Below are positions 24,490 through 37,340 of a stretch of DNA of 56,795 bases, one piece after another. The notes under the pieces were generated by a model. It was not told where the DNA came from. It saw nothing but the letters and a program-made list of their open reading frames with translations, and searched no databases. Source of the stretch: Gnetum montanum (taxonomy: Eukaryota > Streptophyta > Gnetopsida > Gnetales > Gnetaceae); the NCBI GenBank assembly GCA_015680685.1, contig MNCI01026967.1, positions 37,258 to 94,052 of the forward strand, in the 5' to 3' direction. Every line of letters starts with the position of its first letter. Positions within the stretch are counted from its first letter, which is position 1. The translations under genes and the position numbers were made by a program.

Positions 24490-25643
24490 TCTCTAATAAC
24501 ACTTGAGAACTAGGAACTTAGAAGGAAGGGAATGAATAAATTCCCCAAATTGCAAGCAACACCTATTATAAAAAACATAATAATTACATGGTTCCACAAC
24601 TTGGGTAGTCCATACTTATTGGGTAGATTCCTTGCATACCTCTAGATCTTGTTTCTTTTAAAATGTGGTTTAGAGGACATCACAGCCTTTACAAAGTTTA
24701 AGCTTTGTTAAGGAGAGTTTCATCATTGTGATAACTCTTAACCTCACAAGGTTCCAACAAGCTTAAGAGTGGATTAAAGAATCCCATAACCTATACAAAC
24801 TAAAGCTTCACTCAAGAGATATTTCATGTAGCAAAACAACTCAATCCCATAGGATCCTAACAAGCTCTAAAAGAATGCCTTCTTGCAAGAAGCACATTAA
24901 TCCATTAGGGTAGCAAGAAAAGGAATAGAATCAAAAGGAGAGAGTGTAACTCAATTTAAAAATTTCTTGTATAATAAAGCACAATTCCATAACAAATTTA
25001 ACAAATGACATGACAATTCAAGTATACAAGTATAACAGCATAAGATAAACAATGATAGCTTTGATGTTGACAATGCTTACATAATACCCAAGAGTTTGTA
25101 GTCTACTTATAGCCTTGAAGTTTTCATAAACATCTTAGAATTCATTCAATGACTATTCAATGGATAGTGTAGATGTCTTCTTTGAGATTGGGATGTCTTT
25201 CTATATTCAGCTTCAACTCTAGGACACATCTCCTTTCAAAATGGAATGTCTCTAGGGAGATGTCTTCTTTCCAAAGGAGACATTTCTTGTTTCTGGGAGA
25301 TGTCTTACTGTAATTATCTTCGTCTCAGCCAAGATCTCTTCTATTCCTTGGAGACATCTTCTTAACTTTTGAGCTCTAGTTCCTAAGGCTTTCTCTTGTT
25401 GATTTAGCTTCTATTCCTTGGAGACATCTTCTATTCCTTGGATACATCTTCATTTAGCTTCTAGTCTTTGTACTTGTCCATGCTTTCATTTTTCTTATGA
25501 AGTCTTTTACTTTGATAGCCATGCTTCCTTGACTCCTTGTCCATGATGTGGTGTTCTTGTTCTTATCTTGTAAATATATCATCTAGAACAAACATCCTTT
25601 GTTCTCCAATTTCCTTAAGCTTTGATAAACCAAAAGATCAACA
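24490..25643 (-). repeat. Copia 5' LTR (minus copy)
   Basis: It starts at 25643 with TGTTGATCTTTTGG (minus strand) and ends near 24490 before the primer site, about 1,150 bp. GACATC/GATGTC words are clustered at 25165-25440. Around 25340-25440 the short unit CTATTCCTTGGAGACATCTT is repeated about three times in tandem. It pairs with the LTR at 20185-21240. Confidence 0.82.
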
Positions 25644-26480
25644 ATGATGACATTCCATAATGAAGATGATGATGCTTTGTAATAAGATGCAACTATTGTA
25701 ATAAGACTCTCAATGAAAGGGCACATTTTAATAATAAGCATAGCTTTTAAAATCAAAAATAATCATCATTTTCTACTCTACTTAGGCTCTTGCAAAAGTA
25801 GTAAGACTTCCAAATGCTAGAACATAGGCTACTAAAGTATCCACTATGTTAGATGTTGAGAATAAAAAAGGATGGATGTAGATGACATATGGAGTTAACA
25901 AGGAGAAATATGATGTACTAACTTAAGTAGAAAATATTTACTTCAATATTTCTTTATTCACCTTAATCTAATAGTATAACCTAACAAGATTACATCCTTT
26001 TCTACAAGGGCATGTGCAGTTCTCCGTAGAAAGTTTCTAGTTGACCTATCATAATTAATCTTCTTGGAGATCAAGAAATGCATCAAGAAAGTTAAAACAA
26101 GCATAAAGACTTTTCTATTTTTATGCTTAATTATAAAACTTTATTAAAGGAGAGGAATTGTTCATTATGCAAATGATGTCCCCAAAACGGCACCAACTAT
26201 AACATGATAGGAAATGATGAAGGATAGAGCATCATTCAAGAAACATATGCCACCATAATTGTCAAACACTAGTACAAGGACCACACATGTCAAAGCTAGT
26301 TCAATTACACCTAGTGTAAGTCATCAAGCATGTATGGAAGACTATCATCTAGTGATGAGCCATAAGCAACAAGTTTCTTGAATAGTAAGTTCACAACAAG
26401 ATAACTTCTCTACTTGTTTAGCATAAATAGAAGTAGTCCCCTAGATTTACCAATTCAATTGTATGTGTTGTTGTCACACT
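25644..26480. other. Non-coding DNA, nothing assigned
   Basis: The sequence changes at the copia LTR edge (25643). No gene, LTR or tandem repeat was recognised here, apart from short GATGAT runs near 25655-25672. Confidence 0.45.
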
Positions 26481-26499
26481 ACCCAAAGAAGATCCTATG

Positions 26500-27930
26500 T
26501 TTTTAGATTGCACATTGAATTTCATCATGATATTTAAGAAAGAAGGAGAGGACATTGTGGTGGTCATGTTACATCAAGAAAAATAAACAACTAATAAGGT
26601 GGTAGTGGAATAGATTAGTGAGTATCCAAATATAATGTTAGATATTCAAATATCTATAGTCACTAGATAAAGGATTATAAAAATAATAAATGCAATCCAA
26701 CATGAGATAGTATTTGATAGAATCATTAGAGCTAGAATAATGATTTTATATATCTCCAACATTCTTGAAGATATCAGAGCCATCCAATTTGAGATTATTA
26801 AAACTAAGAAAAAGCTGGTTGTTTCAAATGCCCAACTACAATAAGTCATGTTACTAAACTAGCCATTACAAGAAGAAGTAGCAATAACTCCATACCTAGT
26901 TATCCAATCTAGCAACCCATCAAGTTAGCCTAACAATAGACAAAGTATTTAATTTAGGTGAAGGCTAGGTAATAACATGTAAAAATTGAAAACAAAAAGC
27001 CACCTAGGATGCTTTCCTATTCAAATAAAATATGAATGAATTAAACACGAACACTACTATGTTGGTAGATGAGAACAAGGATCTGATCACAAAGAATCAA
27101 ATGTTATAAAATATTGAAAGAAAAAGTACCAATTAGGAGATCATCTCAAGAAACTCTAGTAGTAGTTAGCATTAGTTCATGTAGATGTACATAAATTAGT
27201 ATATGAGAATAAAAATCTATGAATGAAAAAAGCTAGATGCATTATGAAAAAATTGTTAATCAAGACTACAACTTGGAAAATTGATGCACTCAAATATAAG
27301 GAAATAAAAAATCACTACAAGGATCCAATGGACTTCTAGAAAAAGATTAATGAAAGATAAATTTGATTAGCTAAACAAAAAATTAATAAAAGTCCTCCAT
27401 TAGCTTCTTGATTTTACATGGTAATCTATCTTTGATGATCTTAATGCCTACAATCAAGTTGAAATCAAGATGAAGGAGTTGAAGATAAAGGAAATGACAC
27501 AATATATAGAGCTAATGGTATGCCAATCTTATGATGCTAACCATTGCGACATCTCACAATGAGATAGAAAAAAATGATTACCTCATACTTATTGTATGAG
27601 AATAAGCACAAGCTTCACTGTGAACCACTTTAGAAGTTACAAAGTACAAATGTGGAGCATGAGGTTCTTAAGGCAAAGTTCACATATCAACGAGATGTCA
27701 TAGAGAAACTGACCAAAAGAATGGTGAACTATGAGGAGTTGAAGATCATAGAAAAAGCATTCAACATTGAATGTAAACATTTTGCAACCTACTTTTTTAA
27801 TTCTTATGAGATATTTTTGACCTTATCATATCCTTGGGAAGTACCTACAATGTCAACTCTAGGCGAACTTGATTAGAATACTCATGATTCCAAGACCAAT
27901 GAGAAGAAAATAAGAGTCTTAATAGAGGTA
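26500..27930 (+). pseudogene. Decayed coding-like region with coiled-coil character
   Basis: Several plus-strand pieces rich in Ile, Leu, Lys and Glu appear. DIRAIQFEIIKTKKKLVV lies near 26770-26822, and LVDENKDLITKNQML near 27063-27107. An open stretch at 27652-27873 contains KAKFTYQRDVIEKLTKRMVN. The heptad-like spacing suggests coiled coils, as in some gag-related proteins, but no diagnostic motif is present. The gypsy LTR follows at 28243, so this may be the internal part of that element. Function unknown. Confidence 0.35.
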
Positions 27931-28242
27931 CTTAGACTAAAAAGGTATAGTAGAAACAATAGAAGAATAGCTATCCAAACCACCAAGGTTATGAGAAGCC
28001 ATTGCCACTAGACATTACTTGAGGTATATGGCTTGATCATTTTTTGTAAACATATCTAATTTTTGTAACATAGAATATGTTCCAATTTTGTTATTTTATG
28101 AAAATTTTCAATTACTTAATTAATTTTGTAGTACAAAATTCAAGTTTAATTAGTTGGTTAAGTGGATTTTCACATTTTGCAAAAAAAATCAATTCCAATT
28201 TTATTTAACTCAAGAATGAGTTTTTAGTTAATCATATTGATA

Positions 28243-29173
28243 TGATGAATAGTAATTTTGTAGACCATGTTAAGGCATCAACATCAATGCAACCATATTG
28301 GCACAATGACATTAATGTAGATTAAGTTGTATTAACGCATGGGCATTGATATAATAGATATAAATGCACTACCTATGGCATTTATAGAACCATATGGTTA
28401 TTTACATAGTGAAAATCTTATATTATGTTTTCATGGAAGTTAAAATAGTCATTGAGTACCTACAACATGAACCTGAATTAGTTGATGGAGTCTTATTTAA
28501 CTTATCTTATACCTTGACATAGTTCATGATAGAAATAAGATCGATATTTGTTCATTTTCATCACAACACTTTATCTTAAATTAAAATTTACCTTTAATAC
28601 ATTTTATATTCACTTGCAGATAGCTCAATGTTTACTTTCATGTGTACTTAGTTAATGATTTACTTTTCATTGGATGTTAGAACATGACAAAATTGGCATG
28701 ATTACTAAAAGCATAACATATGTTTACTTGGTATTCCAATAACATTAATTCTTGGTTAGGCTAGTAGTGCCACATTTGGTAAACCTAATATGCATTCAAG
28801 ACATGTATGATAAGTAAGAATGGACACTTATTACTTAGGCTAGAATTGACTTTTCTTATCACATTTAGATTAAAATAGATTAAATTTCTAAATTTTTATG
28901 TATTAGTAGTATTTTAATCATGGCCTACCAACATCATCCATTGTGTACCTTACTTATACTTAACCATATGGAAAAGGCACCATATAAGTATAACTAGGAA
29001 GACAACAACATGGGATCACATTNAACCATATAAGTATAACTAGGAAGACAACAACATGGGATCACATTTAACTATCTAGGTGCATCACAAGTCTAGTCCA
29101 TGAATTAAAATTATGTCATGCATAACACTCATGATTTATATGTTTGGACATAGAAAACATTTGTCACTTATCA
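28243..29173 (+). repeat. Gypsy LTR copy 4, diverged
   Basis: The sequence before it, ACTCAAGAATGAG, matches the region upstream of LTR copies 2 and 3 (ACTCAAGGATGAG). The LTR then starts TGATGAA at 28243 and ends CACTTATCA at 29173, like CACTCATCA in the other copies. Internal landmarks appear in the same order: GTTTACTTGGTA, AGTGCCACAT, GGACACTTATTACTTAGGCTAG, ACTAGGAAGACAACAA. It is more diverged than copies 1-3, so it comes from an older or sister family. It carries the N gap at 29023. Confidence 0.65.
28979..29068. repeat. 44-bp exact duplication around an N gap (assembly artefact)
   Basis: The 44 bases at 28979-29022 (starting ACCATATAAG, ending ATCACATT) are repeated without a mismatch at 29025-29068. 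Between them are the N at 29023 and one A. Two contig ends that overlap but were not merged would give this. The duplication should not be taken as biology. Confidence 0.85.
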
Positions 29174-29989
29174 CTAGTAATTAAAGGTTATGTTAGCATG
29201 GAGTTGTGGAGCTCATAAGGATAGCTAAGAAGTAGCAGCTCAAGTGAGATAGAAAGCTTATTAGTTACTTCTTCTTGCCTATGTCTAGGTCTAATCATGG
29301 TGGCAATGTTTGATTGTGTCTATGGGATAAATGTTGAAGGAATAAGACACCAAGGAACTATTAGAGCATGACCTAGATATACTCATTCATTTTCCACATT
29401 TCTTCATTATTGCAATTCCTTTTCATTTCCTTCTACATTCTCCCTATTGTACTTTCTATGTATATTGATGAATGTTACATATATTTGATGGTTTCTATTA
29501 CATTCAGAAATTGGATATAACAATTGACATTATAAGAAATTGGAGAAGGTAGCACTAGGCAAGTACTAGATGATGAGATGATGCTAGTGAAGGTTTTGAC
29601 AGGATGCTTGTTAACTGGGCAAGTGCAAATGGGTTCCTTCTACGAGCATGCCCATGATGCCCTTTCCAAGATGAGTATGTCATAATTCTATGACAAGATG
29701 TGACATATGTGCTATCATTTTTGGCAGATCCATAATAGCATGAGTGATAGTAGCATCTTCAAAGAGCAGTTCTAGTTCTAGATAAGGTTATCATTATGTC
29801 CATTAGGTAATTACAAAGCCTTTAGTATGGTAGGTGAGGACATTCATATGGATGATGTGAATGTTTTATTGATGTACATGGATAATGTGTTGTTGTGCTC
29901 ATGGATGTGTTTCATGTTGACATGGATGCATACTCATGCTGATGATGATGGACTACGAATCACACATCCTTGCATCTCTCTAACATGCG
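29174..29989. other. Non-coding DNA between gypsy LTR and satellite
   Basis: No supported gene. GATG/CATGGAT words are frequent at 29840-29960, giving a short open frame (29827-30096) rich in Met, Asp and His that looks like low-complexity sequence rather than a protein. Confidence 0.45.
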
Positions 29990-32900
29990 AGGTAGTCAAC
30001 CAGCACCCTCCCATAGTCCCAATCAAAAGGCACCCAAACCTTCAAACAGGGAAAAATTGCTTGTTTTTTGATGCAATAAAAAGGGAGAGCATAATCTAGA
30101 AGAATGAACATCATCTAACAGGCATTAAGACCTTCTCGAGGGAAACAATTTCCTGGAGATCATGTCTTTCAGATGGTAGATGATCAACCTAAATAATAGT
30201 CTTGATAAACTATGAGCACATGCTACTAGAATCCTTAGATGGTCCCTACTAGAAGGCACTAAAACCTTCTAGTAGGGAATAATTGCTTAGAGATTATGGC
30301 TTCTAGAAGGTAGAGAGTCATCTAGCTAAAATGCAAGATGGTGCAAGTAGCACTTGCCTACAGTCATAACTAGAAAGCATCCAAACCTTCTAGAAGAGAA
30401 ACATTACTCATAATTTGATTTAATTGAAAGGGGGAGAATCATTTGGAAGGCCAAACATCATTTATAAGGTATTAAGACCTTCCGAAAGTAAAGAATTTCT
30501 TGGAGATCATGGCTTTTTAATGGCATATGGTTAACTAAAAGCATGGTCTTGGTAAACTACGAGCATGTGCTACTAGCATCCTCCTGTAGTTTTTACCAAA
30601 AGGCAATCAATCTTTACAATAGGAAATAATTGCTTAGATATTATGACTTTCAAAAGGTAGAGGATCATTCGATTGCAAATTGTATCTAAATTACAAGGTA
30701 GTGTGACTAGCACCCTTCCATAGTCCCAACCAAAAGGCATTAAAACCTTCTAGTAGGAAATAATTACTTCTAATTTGATGCAACTAGAAGGGAGAGCATC
30801 AGCTAGAACGTTGAACATCATTCAAAAGGCATTAAGACCTTTTGAAAGGAAAGAATTAGTTGGAGATCATGGCTTCTAGATGGAAAATGGTCAACTAGAA
30901 GCATGGTCTTGGTATACTGTGAGCACATGCTACTAACATTGTCTCACAATTTCTACCAAAAGGTAATTAAACCTTTTGGTAGGGAACAATTGGTTGGAGA
31001 TTATGGCTTCTAGAAGGTAGAGTATCATATAATTGTAAAATATAGATAAACTACAGGATGGTATTACTAGCACCCACTCATAGTAATAATTCGAAGGCAT
31101 CCAAACCTTTTGAAAGGGAATAATTGCTTGTAATTTGATGCAATTGGAAGGGAGAGCATCATCTGAAAGGCCAAACATCATCTAGAACTCATTAAGACCT
31201 CCTTGAAGTAAATAATTTCTTGGAGATCATGGCTTATGAATGGTAGATGGTCAATTAGAAGCATGATCTTGGTAAACTATGAGCATGTGCTACTAGCACC
31301 CTTCTGTAGTTCCAATTGGAAGGCATCCAAACCTTTTGAAAAGGAAAAATTGCCTGTAATCTGATGTAACTAGAAGAAAGAGGGTCATCCAAAAGGCCGA
31401 ACATCATCTAGAAGGATTTAAGACCTTTTTGTAGTGAAGAATGTTTTGGATACTATGGTTTCTAGATGGTAGAGGCAAGGCCTTAGTAAATTGTTAGAAC
31501 TTGCTACTAGCATCCTACTGTAATTCCTATTAGAAGGAACTCAAAGCTTTTGGTAGGGAATAATTGCTTGGAGATTGTGGCTTCCAAAAGGTAGAGGATC
31601 ATCTAGTTGCAAATTGTAGCTAAATCATAGAGTGTTGCAACTAGCACCCTCTTGTAGTCCCAACTGGACGACACCCAAACCTTCCAAAATTGGAACAATT
31701 GCTTGTAATTTGATGCAACTAGAGGGAAGATGATCATTTCAAAGGATGAAGATCAACCAAACCGTCTTAATGGCTTCCAAAAGGGGAGAATTACTCGAAG
31801 ATCATAGCTTTCAGATGATAGAGGATCAACTAGAAGCATGGTCTTGCTAAACTCTCAACACATACTACATGCATCCTCCCATAGTCCCTACTAGAAGGCA
31901 CTCAAAATTTTTAGTAGGAAAAAATTTCTTAGAGATTGTAGCTTCTGGAAGGTAGAGGATCATACTATTGAAAATTGTAGCTAAATTACATGTTAGTGCG
32001 ACTATCACCCACTTGTAGTCACAACTAGTAGGCACCCAAATCTTTCAGAAGGAAATAATTGATTGTAATTTAATGCAACTAGAAGGGAGAGTGTCATCTA
32101 GAAGGTTAAACATCATCTAGAAGGTATCAAGACCTTTCCAAAGGGAAGAATTGCTTGGAGATCATGGCTTCTAGATGGTAGAGGGTTAACTAGAAGCACA
32201 AACTTGGTAAATTGTGAACACATGCTACTAGAACCATCCTATAGTTCCTATTAAAAGACACCCAAACCTTCCAGTAGTAAATAATTTCTTGTAGATTATG
32301 GGTTTGGGAAGGTAGAGGATCATTTGATTGCAAACTATGACTAAATTGGAAGATGGTATCACTAGTATCTACCAACAATCATAACCAGAAGGCATTCAAA
32401 CCTTTTGGAATGAAACAATTGTTTGTAATTTGATGTTATCAAAAGGGAGATCATCATCCAAAAGGTTGAACATCATCTAAAAGGCATTAAGACCTTCTAG
32501 AAGGGAATAATTTCTTAGAGATCACAGTTTTTAAATGGTAGAGGCAAGGTCTTGATAAAGTGTGAGCACATGCTACTAGCACCCTCTCATAGTTCCTACC
32601 ATAAGACACTTAAACCTTTTAGTAGGGAAAAATTGCTCAAATATTATGGATTCCAACAGGCAAAGGATCATCTAGTTGAAAACTACGAAGTGGTGCAACA
32701 AGAACCCTCCTACAGTCCCAACCAGAAGGCATCGAAACCTTTTGAAATAAAACAATTCCTCATAATTTCATGAAACTGGATTGGAGAATCTCATCTGGAA
32801 GGCCAAATATCATTTGAAAGGTGCTAAGATCTTCCAGAAGGAAATAATTTTTTGGAGATAATGGATTCTAGATAGGAGAGGATCAATCAAAAGCATGCTT

Positions 32901-33240
32901 TGGGTAATCTATGAGCATGTGCTACTAGCACCCTCTCGTAGTCCCTATCAGAAGGCACTCAAACCTTCTAGTAGGTAGAAATTGCTTAGAGATTGTGGCA
33001 TTAAGAAGGTAAAGGATCATCTAGAAGGCCTGAGATCATCTAGAAGGAATTAAGGCCTTCTAGTTAAGAAGAATTTCTTGGAGATTGTGACTTTTGGAAG
33101 GTAGAGTTTCACCTAATAGAAAGGTCTAGGTATACTATGAAGAAGTACACAATAGCACCCTCTGAAAGGTAAAGGGTCATCTAGAAGGAATTCAAACCTT
33201 CTAGTAGGGAATAATTACTTAGAGTTTCAAACCTACTCAA
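29990..33240 (+). repeat. Satellite array, ~357-bp higher-order unit
   Basis: The landmark TGAGCACATGCTACTAGCA recurs, with substitutions, near 30203, 30558, 30915, 31275, 31495, 31853, 32212, 32560 and 32905, with a last poor copy near 33135. Spacing is about 345-360 bp except for two ~220-230 bp steps (31275-31495 and at the end). Each long unit is a ~130-bp block A (...GGGAATAATTGCTTAGAGATTATGGCTTC...) plus a ~225-bp block B (...TTGCTTGTAATTTGATGCAAC...AGAAGGCATTAAGACC...). The short units lack A. Copies differ at roughly 10-20% of sites. No coding frame spans the units. Confidence 0.85.
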
Positions 33241-33446
33241 AGCATCTCACACTCCACATAAATCATACTTTTAAAATATTTTGTGCCTTTCGATAGGCCA
33301 AAATCATAAGAAGTTTTTATCTTCTACCTAAACCTTAAACCATAAATTCTAAAGTAATGCTATTGTTCCATTCCAATGTAACACAATGTTTAAATTAAAA
33401 TCTAACATTAAATCATAAATGAAAATCACATACTTTCTCTAATAAT

Positions 33447-33780
33447 AAACATGAAAAATTTTATGATTCCTAATGTGCTACTAAGGCTTCCAACTCATCA
33501 TACTTAACTATAATCTAATGACTATTCATAACTTTTCAATTAAATACTAAGTTTACAACACAAGTGATGGTATCCTAAGAGATTTTTGTGCCTTGGATGG
33601 TAATTTTTATTCTTTTCTTTTATACATTCTTAGTCTTTTTGATTTATCAAACATGGAAAATTTTATGATTCCTAATGTGCTACTAAGGCTTCCAACTCAT
33701 CATACTTAACTATAATCTAATGACTATTCATAACCTTTAAAATTAAATATTAAGTTTACAATAGAAGAATTGGTATCCGA
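33447..33780 (+). repeat. Tandem duplication, ~202-bp offset
   Basis: The ~130 bp at 33447-33576 recur at 33649-33778. The first ~85 bp are almost identical (TTTTATGATTCCTAATGTGC, then CTACTAAGGCTTCCAACTCA), and the rest has scattered differences. The high identity implies a recent duplication in otherwise old DNA. No gene is seen in it or in 33781-34190. Confidence 0.8.
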
Positions 33781-34189
33781 AGAGCTTATTTTTCCTCAAG
33801 TGTTAATTTATAAATTTTGTTATTATATGTTAGGGTTCTTTTCATATGCTATGGATACTTTGAAGTAATCCTACTCACATCATATCAAAGTTCATGCACT
33901 AAAATCTCTTGAAAGGTGTCATGGGGTAAGTTTCAAGAATTTTTGGGCTTTTAGATGGTTAGACTATATTTTGGTTGAAATTGTGTGTAACTGCTACTCT
34001 CAGTAGCTTGCATTTTCTGTAACATAGGATTGTGCTTATTGTAGGTCCTTGCAACATACATATCAAATTATGAATAGCAACTTAAAAATGCAAGATACAT
34101 TATTATAATTAAACTATGAGAAGAGATTTAAAGTAAGATTTGTAGTTTTTTATAAAATTTGATCTGCAACACCTCGTATTATGAGGTAA

Positions 34190-34460
34190 AATGTAAAAAA
34201 ATAAAATGAATTAGCTTAACTATCATTTTCACTTTTACATTCACTTGCATGGAGTAGAAATCAAGTGAGAAGTAGCATTATAGAAGGCTATGGAGCAAGG
34301 TAATGAGGGTAGGAGCAAAGGATTTCATTTGAAAAAATTAAAGTTCAATATTTGAAATAACCATAACTAGGAGGATAAGTTAAACCACATTGCAATACTA
34401 AATTTATTATCCTTTTTCTTATCCTAGGGTTAGCTTCGATAGTCTATGATTTGATTATAT
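34190..34460 (+). repeat. Direct repeat upstream of the MULE relic, copy 1
   Basis: It shares with 38355-38635 an ordered series of words: AAATAAAATGAATT(A/G)GCT, CACTTTxACxTTCACTT, AGAAGTAG, TCATAGAAGGCTA, AAGTTAAA, TTAGCTxxGATAGTCTATG. The similarity is around 70-75% by eye. It precedes the transposase relic and could be its promoter/5' leader. Confidence 0.6.
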
Positions 34461-34739
34461 ATGAAAATTTCATTTTTGGATATGATTTTCAAGTTTTTGA
34501 TTGGTAAATTTTTTCTATTTTTATTTGAAATGTCATTAACACTTTTTCATAGATTACTCTAGTTGTATTTCTTCTGGTTGTAGTTCTTTGTATTAATTAC
34601 TAAAACTAATGTTGTGATAGGGTACCGTAATTCCTAAATTTATATTATTGAATCTAGTTTTTCATCTTGTGAATTATTAAAATTTGTATTTTTTCCCTTT
34701 GGAATTATCCTTAGGAAGAAGGGGTTAAATGTAGAAAGC

Positions 34740-37340
34740 ATTGCACCAACTCCTTAAAAATAAACATTTGAAGAATTGAAGGAAGACAAAAGCATGCTAG
34801 TTGATAGGAAACTACATGGCAAAAAGAAATACAAAATTCCCCAATAGGGCATTTTTCAAAAGATGAGATTCAATTGTATTATTTCTATGATGATGCATTT
34901 GCTTGCATATATAGAGATAGAGTAGATGATTTTATTGAGGGAGAACAAAAGAATGAGATCTTTCCTTGTGAATTTTTCAATAGAACAAGAAAAAAACAAA
35001 AATGGACAAAGGAGACTCACTCATGAGCAAACCATTACACCAATCACATAATGTAAGTTACTCATCATTGTTTTGTATTTATGTATTAATGTCTTATAAT
35101 ACAAAGATGTATATTTTAGAAGACTAAAACCCTTGTTTGAATATGTTTTTTTAATTAGTTATCATTGCTAGTATAGACCAAATGTTACCACAAGGATAGC
35201 ACCCAAGGAAGGTAGAAAAATAAATAAGACTAGAAGAAAGACTAATTGGCAATGGCATTTCATAGTTTGCTATATGAGAGGAGTTGATCATTTTTCATGT
35301 ATTATATATAAATAAATACATCATAGTGACACAAAAGGAACTTATTGTCATGGCTTGTTTGGTTCCATGATAAATAAAAGAAACTCACAATCCATACACA
35401 ATTGCAATGAGATGCATTAAAAGATAGTGTGTTTATGGAAAGAAGGATGATGAATAGATCTCATTTATGAGAGGTATATAAAAGACATTTTTAAAGAAGT
35501 GTAGGAGTTTTGGCTATCAAGATAGATGGATATCTTTCTTATTAAAAAGGACAGCTAGAACATTTGCAAAAATGTAACCCCTAATTACAAGAAAAGTGAG
35601 CACGATAAAATCAATACCCGACTATGGTACCAAACAACTAGTGATTGTTTTCTTTGATTACTAGGAAGAGAAGAAAGAATAAGATGTTCCATTAATCATC
35701 AAATTCCAATCAACTTGGATGCTCAAAAGGACGATAACTCTATCTCAATGTAGTATCTTTACAATGGATTCCACTTTCAACATTAACAAGTATGGTGTAA
35801 GTTTTAATAATGGTTGTTATTTTTCCAATTTAAAAATTGTTGGTGAGATAGTGGAATTATACATTAACTAATTACAAATGTGTGGTTCTTTGTGCAGTTC
35901 CATCTTCATACCATGATGGTTTTTGATTATATTATAATGGACTTCTAGTTGCATGGGTGATATCCTCAAGGTGCACCAAATCAAACATTAGTAGTTGGCT
36001 TTTAGAGATTCATCGAAGAGGCAAGGCTAAGGATCCTAATTGGATAGTAAATGGTTTCATGGTAGATTACTCAAAGGTAGATATGAATGTAGTGAGGTAA
36101 CTTTTAAGGCATTCAAAAATAAACTTGAAATCATGCTACATTAGTTTGAGATATCTTAATATATGCTTAAATTTGATAATTTAATAGGTTTTTTTTTTGG
36201 AAGGAGAATTTTATTATGCATTTGGCATGTTTGTAGGGCATGGAGAAAGAACTTGATAACCAAAGTTAGAGATTCCAATAAGAGAAAAGCAATGGATGAT
36301 CATCTTAATTATATTATGAATGAATGTAAAACTATTGTAGATGTTGTTGTGGATATAAACAAATTTATTGATAGGTTTCATGAGAATGTAGAATTCATTA
36401 AATACTTAAAATTACATTGGTTAAATTGAGATAAATTTGGTGAGTATTTATTCCATAGTATCATTCTATTAAAGTTCATATTTGCACTCATACAATCTTT
36501 GCCCGTTTTTTTATTGCTTATTTTTGACCTTTTGTTTCCAGAGATGCAGGCTAAAGCATTCTATGATGTTTCCCATGCACAACAACACACAAATAATGCT
36601 ATCGAGTCATACCATGGATTTTTAAACAAAAAAATTTTAAGAGATAAGAAATAGGAAATACCAAAGGACTGATTGGCTTACATGGAGCTTGACAAAGGTA
36701 TAGCTATATTATTAGCATAGGTGAAGAATTAAACCTTTAAGATATTTCATAAATAATAAAGATAAAGATTTCAATAAGAATTCTTGGAGAAAGATTTTAC
36801 AAATATCTGATGTTGACTATGTCTAGGTTATGAAAAAATAAGATGCATATGTTGTGAGAAGTCATAATAGTTTAATGTCAAACACTTGGTAGATGGTTTC
36901 AAAGGTTTTCTTTTAGTATATCTTATGAGTATAAATGGTCTTGCCTTGCCAATTTTTGCAAACACTCACTAAAAGTTCTTATTAAGGTAAATGGATTCAC
37001 TAATGCATTCAAGTTCTTCTTCCAAGATGAGTTTTACGATTTGCATGTAAATGTAAAACTAAATTCATTCAAGTCAGATTAATTCCCTTGCAATGAAGAT
37101 GCTTCAAAACATAGAATGACACTAAATACATTAGGATCAACTAGATAGAGGTCTATAACAAAATAGGTTGATGTGAAGGAGAAAATAGACAAAGATATGG
37201 AGGTGGATAAAGGTAAAGCAGATTCATAGTTGGAAATAAAAATTCTTGAGCTCAAAAATACATTGAAAATTTTCACAAAGGCATTGCCTATAGACAAGGA
37301 GATCATTTTAGAAATAGAAAACATGTGTAATTGTTGGAAT
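34740..37340 (+). pseudogene. MULE-type transposase with SWIM-like end, decayed
   Basis: Blocks occur in the order of plant MULE transposases. An N-terminal basic piece, FIEGEQKNEIFPCEFFNRTR, lies near 34936-34995. TMDSTFNINKYG at 35761-35796 is the first catalytic-Asp region. DPNWIVNGFMVDYSKVD, about 36033-36083, is the second Asp region. CIWHVCRAW is near 36219-36245, inside an open stretch at 36163-36426 that ends LKLHWLN. TNNAIESYHGFLN lies near 36589-36627. A SWIM-like KWSCLANFCKHSLKV at 36935-36979 keeps CKH. MULE enzymes cut and paste DNA elements through a DDE site. Numerous stops and frameshifts show it is dead. No terminal inverted repeats were found. A domesticated relative (FAR1/MUSTANG-like) that decayed is a possible alternative. 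Confidence 0.75.

Larger units (their letters stand above)
20185..25643 (-). mobile_element. Gag-only Ty1/copia-type retrotransposon, minus copy
   Basis: Read on the minus strand: 5' LTR (25643-24490), tRNA-Met-type primer site (about 24488-24477), gag (24449-23218), a ~2-kb region without pol, polypurine tract (21254-21241) and a 3' LTR (21240-20185). The family is the same as the plus copy at 14241. The two LTRs align from 20190/24604 to 21240/25643. The 3' LTR lacks its terminal ~115 bp, cut at the gypsy LTR edge. Gag is less decayed than in the plus copy, which suggests a later insertion. Confidence 0.8.

Noticed and set aside
29827-30099. 90-codon open frame with Met/Asp/His
   Set aside because: It runs from GATG-rich low-complexity DNA into the satellite array and has no conserved motif.
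29990-33240. Regular repeats that might suggest CRISPR
   Set aside because: Units are ~357 bp, imperfect and without unique spacers in a eukaryotic setting; this is a satellite.
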